A stretch of DNA of 47,379 bases, taken from contig SZWC01001167.1 of assembly GCA_023375785.1 (NCBI GenBank), forward strand, positions 135,574 to 182,952, read 5' to 3'. Shown piece by piece: positions 20,672 to 29,617 of the stretch. Below the pieces are notes generated by a model that had not been told where the DNA came from, did not search any database, and saw nothing but the letters and a program-made list of their open reading frames with translations. The DNA comes from Penium margaritaceum. Its lineage: Eukaryota > Streptophyta > Zygnematophyceae > Desmidiales > Peniaceae. How positions within the stretch are numbered: the stretch's first letter is position 1; each line of letters opens with the position of its first letter. The position numbers and the translations under genes were made by a program.

Positions 20672-21284
20672 ACTGAAAACATCTATGACCACTTGGTTGT
20701 GTCCATGCACGTGCACATCCCTGATACGGATCCAAGTGATGCCAGTGCGTTGTCTGGTGGTGGACTACCAGCTTGGAGCTGACCGACGACCATCCTACAG
20801 CTCTGGATGCTGCCTAGGACCTCCCGCAGTTTTTCTGCAGCACGTACAAGTTTATCAGTGGAATGGCTATGGGTTAGATTTGCATGTTTTGCATTGTGTG
20901 TCCACCGTTTGATGTAAGATGTATGCATGTGACTAGTAGTAGCGTCCAACATGTATTTTTACAAATCTAGGTTCAGACGACGTAGCGTTTTGACATGTCT
21001 ACGCCGAGTTGTAGCCAAAACGGTGGTTTCAAGCTGGTTTTTAGGAAAGACATTGTGCTGCTGTGTGTGACACCCTCCGTGTGCCACGGCAAGTACTTAT
21101 GCCATGAACCAGCCATTTTTCATCTCTCTGCAAATGCTATTGATGCATTCTGACACTTTGCCTTGTGTCTCCTAGCCACACCCTTGCCGTTGTGGGTACG
21201 ACTTATGAGTGTCGTCAGAGTCTGACCAGGCACTGACGCCTAGTCAGCGGCTGTGTCGCTAGGAAGCTTCCACGTATCTTCTCT
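20672..21284 (+). repeat. Element B 5' LTR, remaining part (after TSD actga)
   Basis: It continues the LTR begun at 3935, for about 652 bp in total versus 643 bp for the 3' LTR. Landmarks shared with the 3' LTR include accagcttggag, gttcagacg, cactgacgcctagtcagcgg and gctaggaagcttccac. It ends cttctct like the 3' copy. Confidence 0.82.
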
Positions 21285-21296
21285 TGGTATGAATGC
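21285..21296 (+). promoter_or_regulatory. Element B primer-binding site (divergent)
   Basis: tggtatgaatgc directly follows the LTR. The first seven bases match the tRNA-Met site TGGTATCAGAGC, and the rest is diverged or decayed. Confidence 0.55.
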
Positions 21297-22157
21297 GGTG
21301 AGACAGTTCTTACTGAGCTGCACAACAGAGACGCAGCAGAGCAACAGTAGTGAGCATCACCGTTATAGCCGATGCACAGGGACCTGTCGACAACACCCGA
21401 CTGTTGGCGACATCACCCACCTTCAGCATGTGAGAGCGCATGAGTAGCAGCTGCTAGCAGCAGCAGGCAATAGCTGTAACAGGTAGCAGTCGCTAGCAGC
21501 TGCTGGCATTGGTCCGAGCAGTGGCGGCAACAAGCCACACTCGCAGTCGGCATAGGCGAGCAGCAACAGCTGTAGCGCGGAGTAATAGCAGCGCGTAGTA
21601 AAAGTAGCTCGCAGCCGAGCAGCAACAACAGAAGTGGCGGCAGCGCGCAACATCGGCGGCAGTGGCGATGGCTCACAGCAGCAGCAAGCAGTAGCACATG
21701 TTAGCGGCAGCATTGAGCAACAGTTGCAACAGCGATCAACAGCAGTAGAAGCAGTGTGGCAATGGCAGCACGCAGCAATTCCGTGTCCCAGCAGCAGCGT
21801 GCAGCTACTGCCACAGTTGTGCAAGCAACTGCGCGGCTGCTATTGCAGGCATAGGCGCAGGCGCAACATCCAGAGCAGTTGAGTGAAAGCTGCTACAAAA
21901 CTTCCTTGCAGCTTCCTCGAGGCTGCCACAGAGCAACCACCCAATAGCCATGAGGGTTGTCAACAAAAAAAATGTGCTGACTTCAGCATTTTTCTTGCTG
22001 ATGTCATCGGGTCCATGCTGATGTCAGCAAACCTGTGCTGACGCCAGCACCAATCAAATTGGTCAAATTTTGGGGTCGGAAAGTCAGATATTGCCAGTGT
22101 TTCAAATCTTCAAGAACCTTTGACGGTTCTGACATCCGACGAGTTTGAAGTCCAGGT
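21297..22157 (+). other. Element B leader with CAG-type tract
   Basis: A triplet-rich block at about 21445-21870 (agcagc, cagcag, tagcag) resembles the leader tracts of A1 and A2, although the LTRs are of another family. 21960-22060 has repeated tgctga(c/t)gtcagca-type words. No gene is seen. Confidence 0.6.
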
Positions 22158-23414
22158 TCATGGTGAGCATTGGCATGGCTCCAACCGGTGACAAGGGCAA
22201 AGGACAAGCAGATCCCTCCTCCTCCTCCTCCTCAGGGGTCATGAGCCCACGCTCGCAGGCCATTGCGGATCTGTGGAGTCAGCAAGACGTTGTCAGTAGC
22301 AGCAACGGACTGATGCCATCCATGCGCTCACGGATCTTATTCGTGTCAGTCCACGGCCCGACATTAGACATCCGGGGGAGTCGGCGGTGCCATACCTTTT
22401 GCATAGTGTTCAGCATTTACACTAAGGAGAACAGCAAGAAAGGATTCACCACTTTTTGATCCTTTGAATAAGGACCCTTACATGCCAGGTATGGATAATG
22501 ACACCCATGAGAGGGAGATTCCAGTGCTTCAAGAGCGTCTCTGCCAGCTTCAAACGCGTCCCAGTTCTCTGTTCCCGGCGATCCAACCCTTGCCTCATCC
22601 CTACCTTGGCGACTTTCCTTGCCCCTGTGTTTTTCCCATCGCTCGTTCCTCCCAGGCTGTGGTTGCTCTCCCAACGGAGCGGCAACCCAAGGACTTTGAG
22701 ACATCACCCCCGCACTATGTCAACGAGGACGGCTTTGAATTCTGGGAGACTCTCTTCCAGGTGTGGGCCGCTTAAAAGGGGTTATGGCCCTACTATCACA
22801 GTGCGTACCAGGTTACGGACCGCGCTCAGGTACTAACAGTGGCTCGGGCAATGCGTGCACTCCTTTACACCGTGCCGCACGAGACCGTCATGGAATTTTG
22901 CCCTTTCCTTGGAGAGGTAGGCATGAGCGTGGGTGCTGATCCGCGTGGGGGCTGGGACCTGGCACTGTCTCTGCTTGTTACAGAGACGCACGCCACCTGC
23001 ACAACTCACATTTGTACTTTCCACTCCCTTTGTGAGGGACCTGCCGAGTCCGTAGCTGATTACTGGTGGCGTGCCATGCGCATCTACACGCGCATTAGAA
23101 CTTCAGGAGGTACACAGCTCTGGGCACTTTGCACGCTCATGATCGGAGTCTGTCTTGAGCACGTAGACATATTCTCAGGATACAGCGACGCCGTGCTTGA
23201 GCCTTTCTCCACCTCCCTTCAGCTTCTTCCTTGGGTGTATCAGCTCTTCCTCCAGGTGCCTTCCATCCGCGAAGCAGCCTTGGCCCATCGGGAGAGTTCC
23301 CTTACTGCAGCGGTCATCGCGTCGACGCCAACGCCCCTCTTACAGACCACTTCTCCATCCTCTGGTCCACACTCTTCTTCCCCTTCCACCCCAGATACCC
23401 CGACTCACATGTAG
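22158..23414 (+). pseudogene. Element B gag (frameshifted)
   Basis: It starts at ATG 22158 (MVSIGMAPTGDKGKGQADP, then a Ser run) and proceeds through frame changes near 22380-22440 and 22774. Recognisable blocks are PKDFETSPPHYVNEDGFEFW (compare the A family's KDFETPS ... FQSWELSF), ARAMRALLYTVPHETVMEF, VCLEHVDIFSGYSDAVLEPF and QLLPWVYQLFLQVPSIREAAL. It stops at 23412-23414, before any zinc knuckle. The order and spacing mirror A-family gag, and the minus-strand element C has the same QLLPWAHRYFL block. In a working element it would build the cytoplasmic particle; here the RNA-binding part is missing. Confidence 0.75.
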
Positions 23415-24096
23415 GGTGTGGCAGTCGCGGCTAAGCCTGTAACCAAGCCTCTCAGAACCGCGTTCCAGATCCTCTAGTCTGAGTCCGAGTCCTGGACTCG
23501 CGGTTCCGGTTCTACATGCTCGATTCAACTCGCGAGTGAGACTGTCCCGGACTCGACTCGAACCCGTTGGGGGGGGGNNNNNNNNNNNNNNNNNNNNNNN
23601 NNNNNNNNNNNNNNNNNNNNNNNNNNNNNNNNNNNNNNNNNNNNNNNNNNNNNNNNNNNNNNNNNNNNNNNNNNGGGGGGGGGGGGGTGGGCGGCAAAGA
23701 CCAAAGACCCGGGGTCAACCTTGGCAACCGCCGAACTTGTCCACCCATTAGTGGGAGTCCCTATACACCCTTCTAGGTTAATTGATCCATCCACCATGGA
23801 TCTGCAAATCGATGCTGAATGTACTACATTGGATTGGTTCAGTGAACTTCACCTCCTCCCTCCCCCCCATCCAAGCAAGGTTCAGTGTTAAGCAGTCACC
23901 GTCTACCATACTTGCTAGGGTTTCACAATGCACCGTGTAGCGAGACAACGAGGAGCTCTGCCGGCACCTCGCTCCTCGCTAGTGAGCAGCAAGGAATTCA
24001 GCCAAGTGTCAACCATGGCATCAAACCAGATCGCCGCCGGTCCAGCACACCCCGCACCTGCAGCGGCTGGTGCTACAAACAGAACAGAATAGTCCT
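23415..24096. other. Replacement segment and gap where protease/integrase should be
   Basis: Between gag and RT, about 2 kb of zinc knuckle, protease and integrase is expected and none is seen. Instead there is sequence with repeated (g)actcg words at 23475-23565, a G run, the assembly gap, another G run and unassigned DNA. A minus-strand frame at 23915-24208 overlaps the RT start and looks spurious. Confidence 0.6.
23578..23674. other. Assembly gap (97 N) inside G homopolymer
   Basis: The run of N is bounded by at least 9 G on the left and 13 G on the right. The gap probably marks an unresolved G-rich stretch, so its true length may differ. Confidence 0.97.
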
Positions 24097-25841
24097 GGTA
24101 TGAAGACCCTAGGCCTGAGTGTTCGTACTGATCATAAAGAAGCACATCTAGTGTGTCTTGTAGGGCAGGATCTCGATACTCGCCAGTTTTATACTGCTTG
24201 TGACGCACTAGCTTACCTTGTGGTACTTAGGCCCAACACTGAGGCGTGTGCACTTGCCACTCAGAGCTCTCCCTCTATGGTGCCTCACCCGGGCACACTA
24301 AGGGAAGCTCTCTCATAAGAGGATGCTTACGCCTAGTGTGCTACCTGTGCGGATGAGCTTCGTACCGTCCGAGAGCACGGAGTTTACGAGCTAGTTGACC
24401 TTCTACCTGGAAGGAAGGCTATTTAGGTCAAGTGCATCTTTCGCAAGAAAGTGAAGTCGGATGGCTCATTCAAACACCACAAGGCTAGTTTGGTTGTCAA
24501 GGGGTACTCTCAGATTGCGGGTATTGCTTACACTGGCATCTTTGCCGCTGTCGGTCGCGTGACCTCAGCTCGTGCTCTGTTTGGTGTAGTGGCTCAGCAT
24601 GACTGGGAAGTGCACCAGATGGACATGAACAATGTATTCCTCCATGGCTCTCTGGATGAAGAGATTTACGTGGCTCATCAACTAGTTTTTGAAGACGTTG
24701 GCAAGGTCTGGCAATTGCACAAGTCCTTGTACGGCCTCAAGAAGTCTCCTAAGTGTTGGAATCAAGAGATCAACAGCGTTCTGACTTGTGCAAGATATGT
24801 ACAAAGCAAGGCTGATCCCCCTCTCTTTATCTGACGGATGTCTGAGCAATTCACCACCATCTTGGTCTATGTGGATGACCTTTTGATCGTGTCTCCTTCC
24901 ATGGAGGCCGTGAAGGAGGCCAAGGTCCTCCAAATAGCCTACTGGATGAAAAATCTTGGTCCCGCAGCGATGTTTCTTGGCATGGAGATCGTGCGAGACC
25001 GCAGACGTCAGACACTTCTATTGCATCAGCCTCAACATGGACCTGTTGTGGGGGAATGTTTCAGTGACATCCTTGGCTTAGTACCCACGGCCTCCACACA
25101 TCTCATACCTGACGGGCAGGGTATCCTAAAGGTGGACGATCCCACATAGCTGGGGGAGACGGCGGAACCTGACCTTGTGCCTCCGCCTCATCGGATGTAC
25201 CTGGCCACTAACACCCGCCCCGACATCGCCTTCGCCGTCAACCTCCTTGCACAATTTTTGCAGGCTCCATGTGCTAGAGTCCTACAAACGGTTTGCAAGT
25301 GGTGCGGTACGTGGTCTCCACACCGTACCTTGGACTATGCTTTTGCTCGTAGTGTTTGGTGGGTCTTGACGGCTACATTGACAGCGACTGGGCTCAGAGT
25401 CCAAATGGACACAATCACACCGGTTACGTGTTCCTGCTCAGTGGTACCACTGTGTCTTGGCACATCGGAAAACAGGGCTACATTACACGTAGCTCATCGG
25501 AGGCAAAGTATGTTGCTCGTGGTGCAGGGGCTGCTGAGGCAGTGTAGCTGTAGCTCCTGTTCCTTGAGCTGGGTGAGTCAGTACCTGTCATTGTGCTTTG
25601 TTATGACAACGAGAGTCCTCTGGCCATTGTGGAGATCTCTGGTGTCTTTCAGGCTCACATAAAGCACATTACGGTTGAACATCACTTTGTGCGTGATGTG
25701 GTGGAGCGACACGTGATCTCTGTCATACAAGTTGGCACTGACATGCAGCATGCTGACTTCTTGACGAAGACACTAGCACGCGGGAGGTTTCTGGTGGCCA
25801 TTCGTTCAGTTGGGCTTTACCCCTTGCCTGAGAGTGGTTGA
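24097..25841 (+). pseudogene. Element B reverse transcriptase and RNase H (broken)
   Basis: The pre-RT segment (MKTLGLSVRTDHKEAH, TLREALS) leads into VYELVDLLPGRKAI, then QMDMNNVFLHGSLDEEIYVA, WQLHKSLYGLKKSPKCWN and an intact catalytic YVDD (24868-24879) with DLLIVSPSMEAVKEA. A thumb region (FLGMEIVRDR) and NTRPDIAFAVNLLAQF follow. RNase H reads YIDSDWAQSPNGHNHTGY, SSSEAKYVA, DNESPLAIVE and ADFLTKTLARGRF, ending at TGA 25839-25841. Stops at 24316, 24334, 24424, 24832, 25147 and 25546, plus shifts near 25270 and 25350, disable it. The YVDD box is the best preserved RT motif among the plus-strand elements here. Confidence 0.85.
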
Positions 25842-25940
25842 GTGCGGGGTGTGTCTGTGTCTGTGTCACAACTGTTTCTGCACTTTTTGTTGAACTCGTT
25901 TATGAGCTGCACGTGTATGGACATGCGTACCATCGGGTCA

Positions 25941-25948
25941 TGGGAGAG
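25941..25948 (+). promoter_or_regulatory. Element B polypurine tract
   Basis: tgggagag directly precedes the 3' LTR start TGTTGTG. Confidence 0.7.
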
Positions 25949-26591
25949 TGTTGTGATTCATAATGTTCCTATCGACCTCTACAGTTTACTATGTCCACTC
26001 AGCCGTGTCCATGCACATGCAGATCCCTAAAACAAACCCAGGTGGTGCCAGTGCGTCCTCTAGTGGTAGACTACCAGCTTGGAGGTGACCGACGACCATC
26101 CCAGAGCTCTAGACGCTGCCTGGGACCTCCTATAGTTTTTGTGCAGCACGTAGGAGTTTATCAGTGGACTGGCCGTAGGCTCGATTTACATGTTTTGCAT
26201 TGGGTGTCTACGTTTGATACTGGGTGCATGCATGTGACCAGTCATAGCATCCGGCTTGTGATTTTTCACGTCTAGGTTCAGACGGCGTAGCGTTCTCACA
26301 TGTCTCCGCTAAGTTACGGCAAAAATAGTGGTATTGGACCAGTTTTTAGGACAGACCTTGTGCTACCGTGTTCGACACCCGTTGTGCACCACGGAACGTA
26401 CTTATGCTATGGACCTGCCATTTGTCATCTCTCTCTGCAATTGCTATTGAAGCATTCTAACACTTTGCCTTGTGTCTCCTAGCCAGACCCTTGTTGTTGT
26501 GGGTATGACTTGTGACTGTCATCACCGTCTAACCAGGCACTGACGCCTAGTCAGCGGTTGTGTTGCTAGGAAGCTTCCACACATCTTCTCT
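25949..26591 (+). repeat. Element B 3' LTR
   Basis: The uninterrupted 643-bp LTR runs from TGTTGTGATTCATAATG to cttctct and is followed by TSD gtagg (26592-26596). It ends in CT, not CA. It is the reference for B' and for the split 5' LTR. Confidence 0.86.
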
Positions 26592-26596
26592 GTAGG

Positions 26597-26622
26597 TTCA
26601 TTGCAAAGCAATCACGATGAAT
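26597..26622. other. Host DNA between elements B and C, ending in TSD tgaat
   Basis: Only 26 bp of older sequence separates the two elements. tgaat (26618-26622) is the left TSD of element C; the right copy is at 35242-35246. Confidence 0.7.
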
Positions 26623-27016
26623 GTAAGGCTACGTTCCTAGTCATGCTGCCGCTGACATCGCGATAGTCCAATCAGCCGAGGCACTAGCAAGCTAGTGCAT
26701 GGAATAGCAAGGGTTAGGCTAGGGAAACGTCCAAAGTCTCATAAGCTCCAATAGCTTTGTAAAGAAGAGAAAAATGACCACAGACAAGCATACAATACAC
26801 AATATATACCGTAAGATACCTGCGGCAGCACACGGCGGGTGACGTACGTGACACTGTCAGTTTGTCCTAAAACAGGCCCAAACCATTGTTTTGGGGCGTG
26901 TCTCTATGCACCGGCATCTCGACAAAACACCGTCTGAACCTATAGATGCAAATTCTTTAGGAAGAAGGTAGGATTGGTTACACGTGCAGGTCTGCCATCA
27001 ATTAGTGGACACATAA
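26623..27016 (-). repeat. Element C 3' LTR, distal part
   Basis: It aligns along its length with 34563-34955 of the 5' LTR (shared gcaagggttaggct, gatacctgc, ggcgcatggcgggtg-type words). It ends at cacataa, where A3 starts with TSD cataa (27012-27016). Confidence 0.8.
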
Positions 27017-27974
27017 TGTTGGTTTTCACACATCTCTCATTGTACTCTGTTGTGTCCTCCCGGCTTATGTACACCGGCATGCAGATGATTGACGGCGAGA
27101 CATAACGCTAGTGGAGTGTCGTCCGAGTTGGTTTTTGTCTCACATCTCTCACTTGTACTCTGTTGTGTCCTCCCAGCTTGTGTACATCTGTGTGCAGATG
27201 ACTGACAGTGAGATGCAAAGCTGATGGAGTGTCGTCTGGTGGAGCCGACTCACACTAAGGCCTATACACAGTCCACTCGAGCCTCCTCCCTCCTTCGTGC
27301 TCAGCTCCATCGGCAGACCTCCTCAGCAGTCGTGCCGCCAGCAGTCACTATCGCTGCACATGCTGCTTGCACATGTCCAGCGCCATGTCTGACTACACTG
27401 TTACTTTTGCAACGCTGTGTCATGCCTAGGTTCCAAATTCCATGATTTTCGGGCACAGTTGGTACCCAGGATTATTGTAGACACTGCCTGGGTTTAGGCA
27501 GCCATAACTCCACACTGTTGTTTTTTCTAGCTGAATTGGACCGCAAGACTGCGTTTTCAGCGTGTGTATTATGGTATGGTCCAATTGTCAGGCAAAAAAG
27601 ATGACGCCCGGCTTTGGGCTGTCGGCCATCTGGCTGGGCTCACCGAAAAAACCCTACTGCCAGAAAATAGGTCTATTTTGTGATTGGCTTAGAAACTGAG
27701 CAACAAGCTCTACAGAGCTGGGGGGGAGCTAGAATTTGGAGGGGTCTCCCATTGTTGCCCATTCTTGTTTCTTAATCAGTCATTTCCAGTTTTTAGTTTC
27801 TTTCTGGCTCTAACACTGGCACGCGCATCTCTCAGTAATAAACCCAGAGCATTCAGACTTAGACTCTAGAGCGACAAACTGAGGGGGCAGCTGACTAAGC
27901 AACGAGCGTGGAAGCCCGCACCCTGCATCAGCAATGCAACTGTCCCAACATGCGCTTTAGATTATTTTCTAGCT
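27017..27974 (+). repeat. A3 5' LTR with internal ~110-bp tandem duplication
   Basis: The LTR start is present twice, at 27017-27126 and 27127-27236 (both with ttgtactctgttgtgtcctc and gtgcagatga-like words). The extra copy explains its length of 958 bp against 852 bp for A1. It ends ttttctagct. Confidence 0.8.
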
Positions 27975-27987
27975 TGGTATCAGAGCC
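27975..27987 (+). promoter_or_regulatory. A3 primer-binding site (tRNA-Met type)
   Basis: tggtatcagagcc is an exact match to the canonical plant copia initiator tRNA-Met site and directly follows the LTR. Confidence 0.88.
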
Positions 27988-28794
27988 AGAGCGTAACAAC
28001 AGCAGCATACAACTGTCGTACAGTTTCCTGACTACGCCGACGGATGCCCATACGCGCCAGTGCAGGGGAAATGCTGCCGAATCTTTTTCGGCAGTATTGA
28101 CCCGCCTGTTGGTGAGGTCAGAATTTTTTCCCATGGCCACAGGGCCTGGGAAACTTCTGCCGGATTTTTTTCTGGCAGCACTGACCCCCACGCGTTACGC
28201 AAGGAGGTGAGCAACAGGCTGTGTTAGGAACCTGCTGGCAACGACACACATGGCGACGTAAACCAGGTGCAGTGACTGGCAACAGCAGCAAGCAACCAGA
28301 ATGAACAAGAACAATGAAGGTCATCGATCCTCCTCAACCTCCAAAGACAGGTAGAGAAGGTCAAATAACAAAGACATGATGTTCCAACAATCAAATCAGT
28401 TGAAAGTGGCAAGTGGAAGCAACACCAAGGGTTGAGCTAAAAACATGTGCGGAATCTTTCAAGTTGCAATAGCTTTGACATGGAAAGAGAGAAGTGACAA
28501 CTAGAAAGCATGGTTATATGTTATGGTGTATGATGGATGACACATGGCAATGTCAGTTTGTCCTTTGACTAGCCCGAGACCATTGTTTTGGCGATAATTC
28601 TACACACAGGTGACTGAATGCATACCTTAACGAACCTATGTATGTACATATGCACCTGACATGATCTGACAAGTGCGCACATGCATGGGTCCGGCAATGA
28701 CCGATGGACTTAAACTGCAAAACATGTAAACAAGGTTAAAAAACCAGTCCTAAAAACCCAAGGATCTGCATAAAAACCCCATCCAGAAGAGCCT
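27988..28794. other. A3 leader remnant followed by a foreign LTR fragment
   Basis: 27988-28290 aligns with the A1/A2 leader, including the two hairpins at about 28072-28096 and 28156-28180. From about 28430 to 28760 the sequence is instead a minus-strand B/C-type LTR piece (agcccgagaccattgttttgg, caaaacatgtaaac). 28290-28430 is unassigned. No coding sequence. Confidence 0.62.
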
Positions 28795-29293
28795 ACCAGC
28801 GTAGACGCCGCCTGGATTCAGGCGGCTATAACTCATCGCTGTTGCTATTGCAGGTGATTTTGACCGCACGACTGTGTTTGTAGCTTGTGTATTATGGTAT
28901 GGTCCAGTTTTCAGGCAAAACGGAGGACACCCGGGTTTTGGGCTATCGGCTGTCTAGTATGGCTCACCAAGAAAACCCTGCCTGCCAGAAAATAGGTCTT
29001 TTTTTTATCGGCTTAGAAACTGAGTAACAAGCTCTACAGAGCTGGGGGGGAGCTATAACTTGGAGGGGTCTCAAATTATTGCTCATTCTCACTTCCTAGT
29101 CAGTCATTTCCAGTTTTCAGTTGTTGTCTAGCGCTAACTTTAGCGCACACGTTTCCGGGTAACAACACCAGAGCTCTCAAACTTAGACTTTGGTGTAGCA
29201 AACTGAGGGGGCAGCCAAAGCAACTAGCGTGAGATTTTGCACGCTGCATCAACAACGCTGCTGCCCCAACTTGCTGCATTAGTATTCCAAGCT
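28795..29293 (+). repeat. A3 3' LTR, 3' half only
   Basis: It picks up mid-LTR (gccgcctggattcaggcggc, cf. cactgcctgggtttgtgcag in A1) and runs to the LTR end aagct, followed by TSD cataa. The first ~350 bp are missing. Confidence 0.75.
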
Positions 29294-29298
29294 CATAA

Positions 29299-29582
29299 TG
29301 TAAATTAGGCAAATTTTGTTGAAGAGCCACTCCACTGAGAAAACTGTACCAGATGCAAAAAAAATACAAAGCACCCCTGCAAACACCTGGGCCGCCGTGA
29401 TAGCTGTTTGACAGTTACTTGTGGGTGGAGCCACCACCTGTCGGTGCTGTGCTTTGGGCTGGGTTTGCATCTTGGATGCTCGAGCATGGACACAACCGGG
29501 TGGTCACATTAAACCGTACATGTAGACACGGATGACTCACATAACAAAAGTCCCCTATGATACAAGGTTCGCATGTCCAACA
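29299..29582 (-). repeat. Element C 3' LTR, proximal part
   Basis: On the minus strand it starts TGTTGGACATGCG. Its first 46 bases align without gaps in length to the first 46 of the 5' LTR at 35241. It runs to the A3 insertion. Confidence 0.76.
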
Positions 29583-29617
29583 AGATTCTCATGAATCCAT
29601 AATCAAACACTCCACTT

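Larger units (their letters stand above)
3935..26591 (+). mobile_element. Ty1/copia element B, heavily nested host of inner insertions
   Basis: Outer boundaries are set by LTR ends and a perfect 5-bp TSD (gtagg). The 5' LTR is split into 3935-3978 and 20672-21284 by a minus-strand solo LTR that itself hosts A2 and A1. Primer-binding site, CAG-rich leader, gag, reverse transcriptase, RNase H, a purine tract and a 643-bp 3' LTR follow on the right. Without inserts the element is about 6 kb. It lacks zinc knuckle, protease and integrase between gag and RT, where an assembly gap and unrelated sequence lie, so it is not autonomous as assembled. Confidence 0.85.
27017..29293 (+). mobile_element. 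Copia element A3, rearranged remnant in the C 3' LTR
   Basis: TSD cataa is perfect (27012-27016 and 29294-29298). It has a 958-bp 5' LTR enlarged by a tandem duplication, a canonical primer-binding site and the first ~310 bp of leader. Then comes about 500 bp that is not A sequence (a minus-strand B/C-type LTR fragment), and finally the last ~500 bp of a 3' LTR ending attccaagct. All coding regions are gone. Confidence 0.82.
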
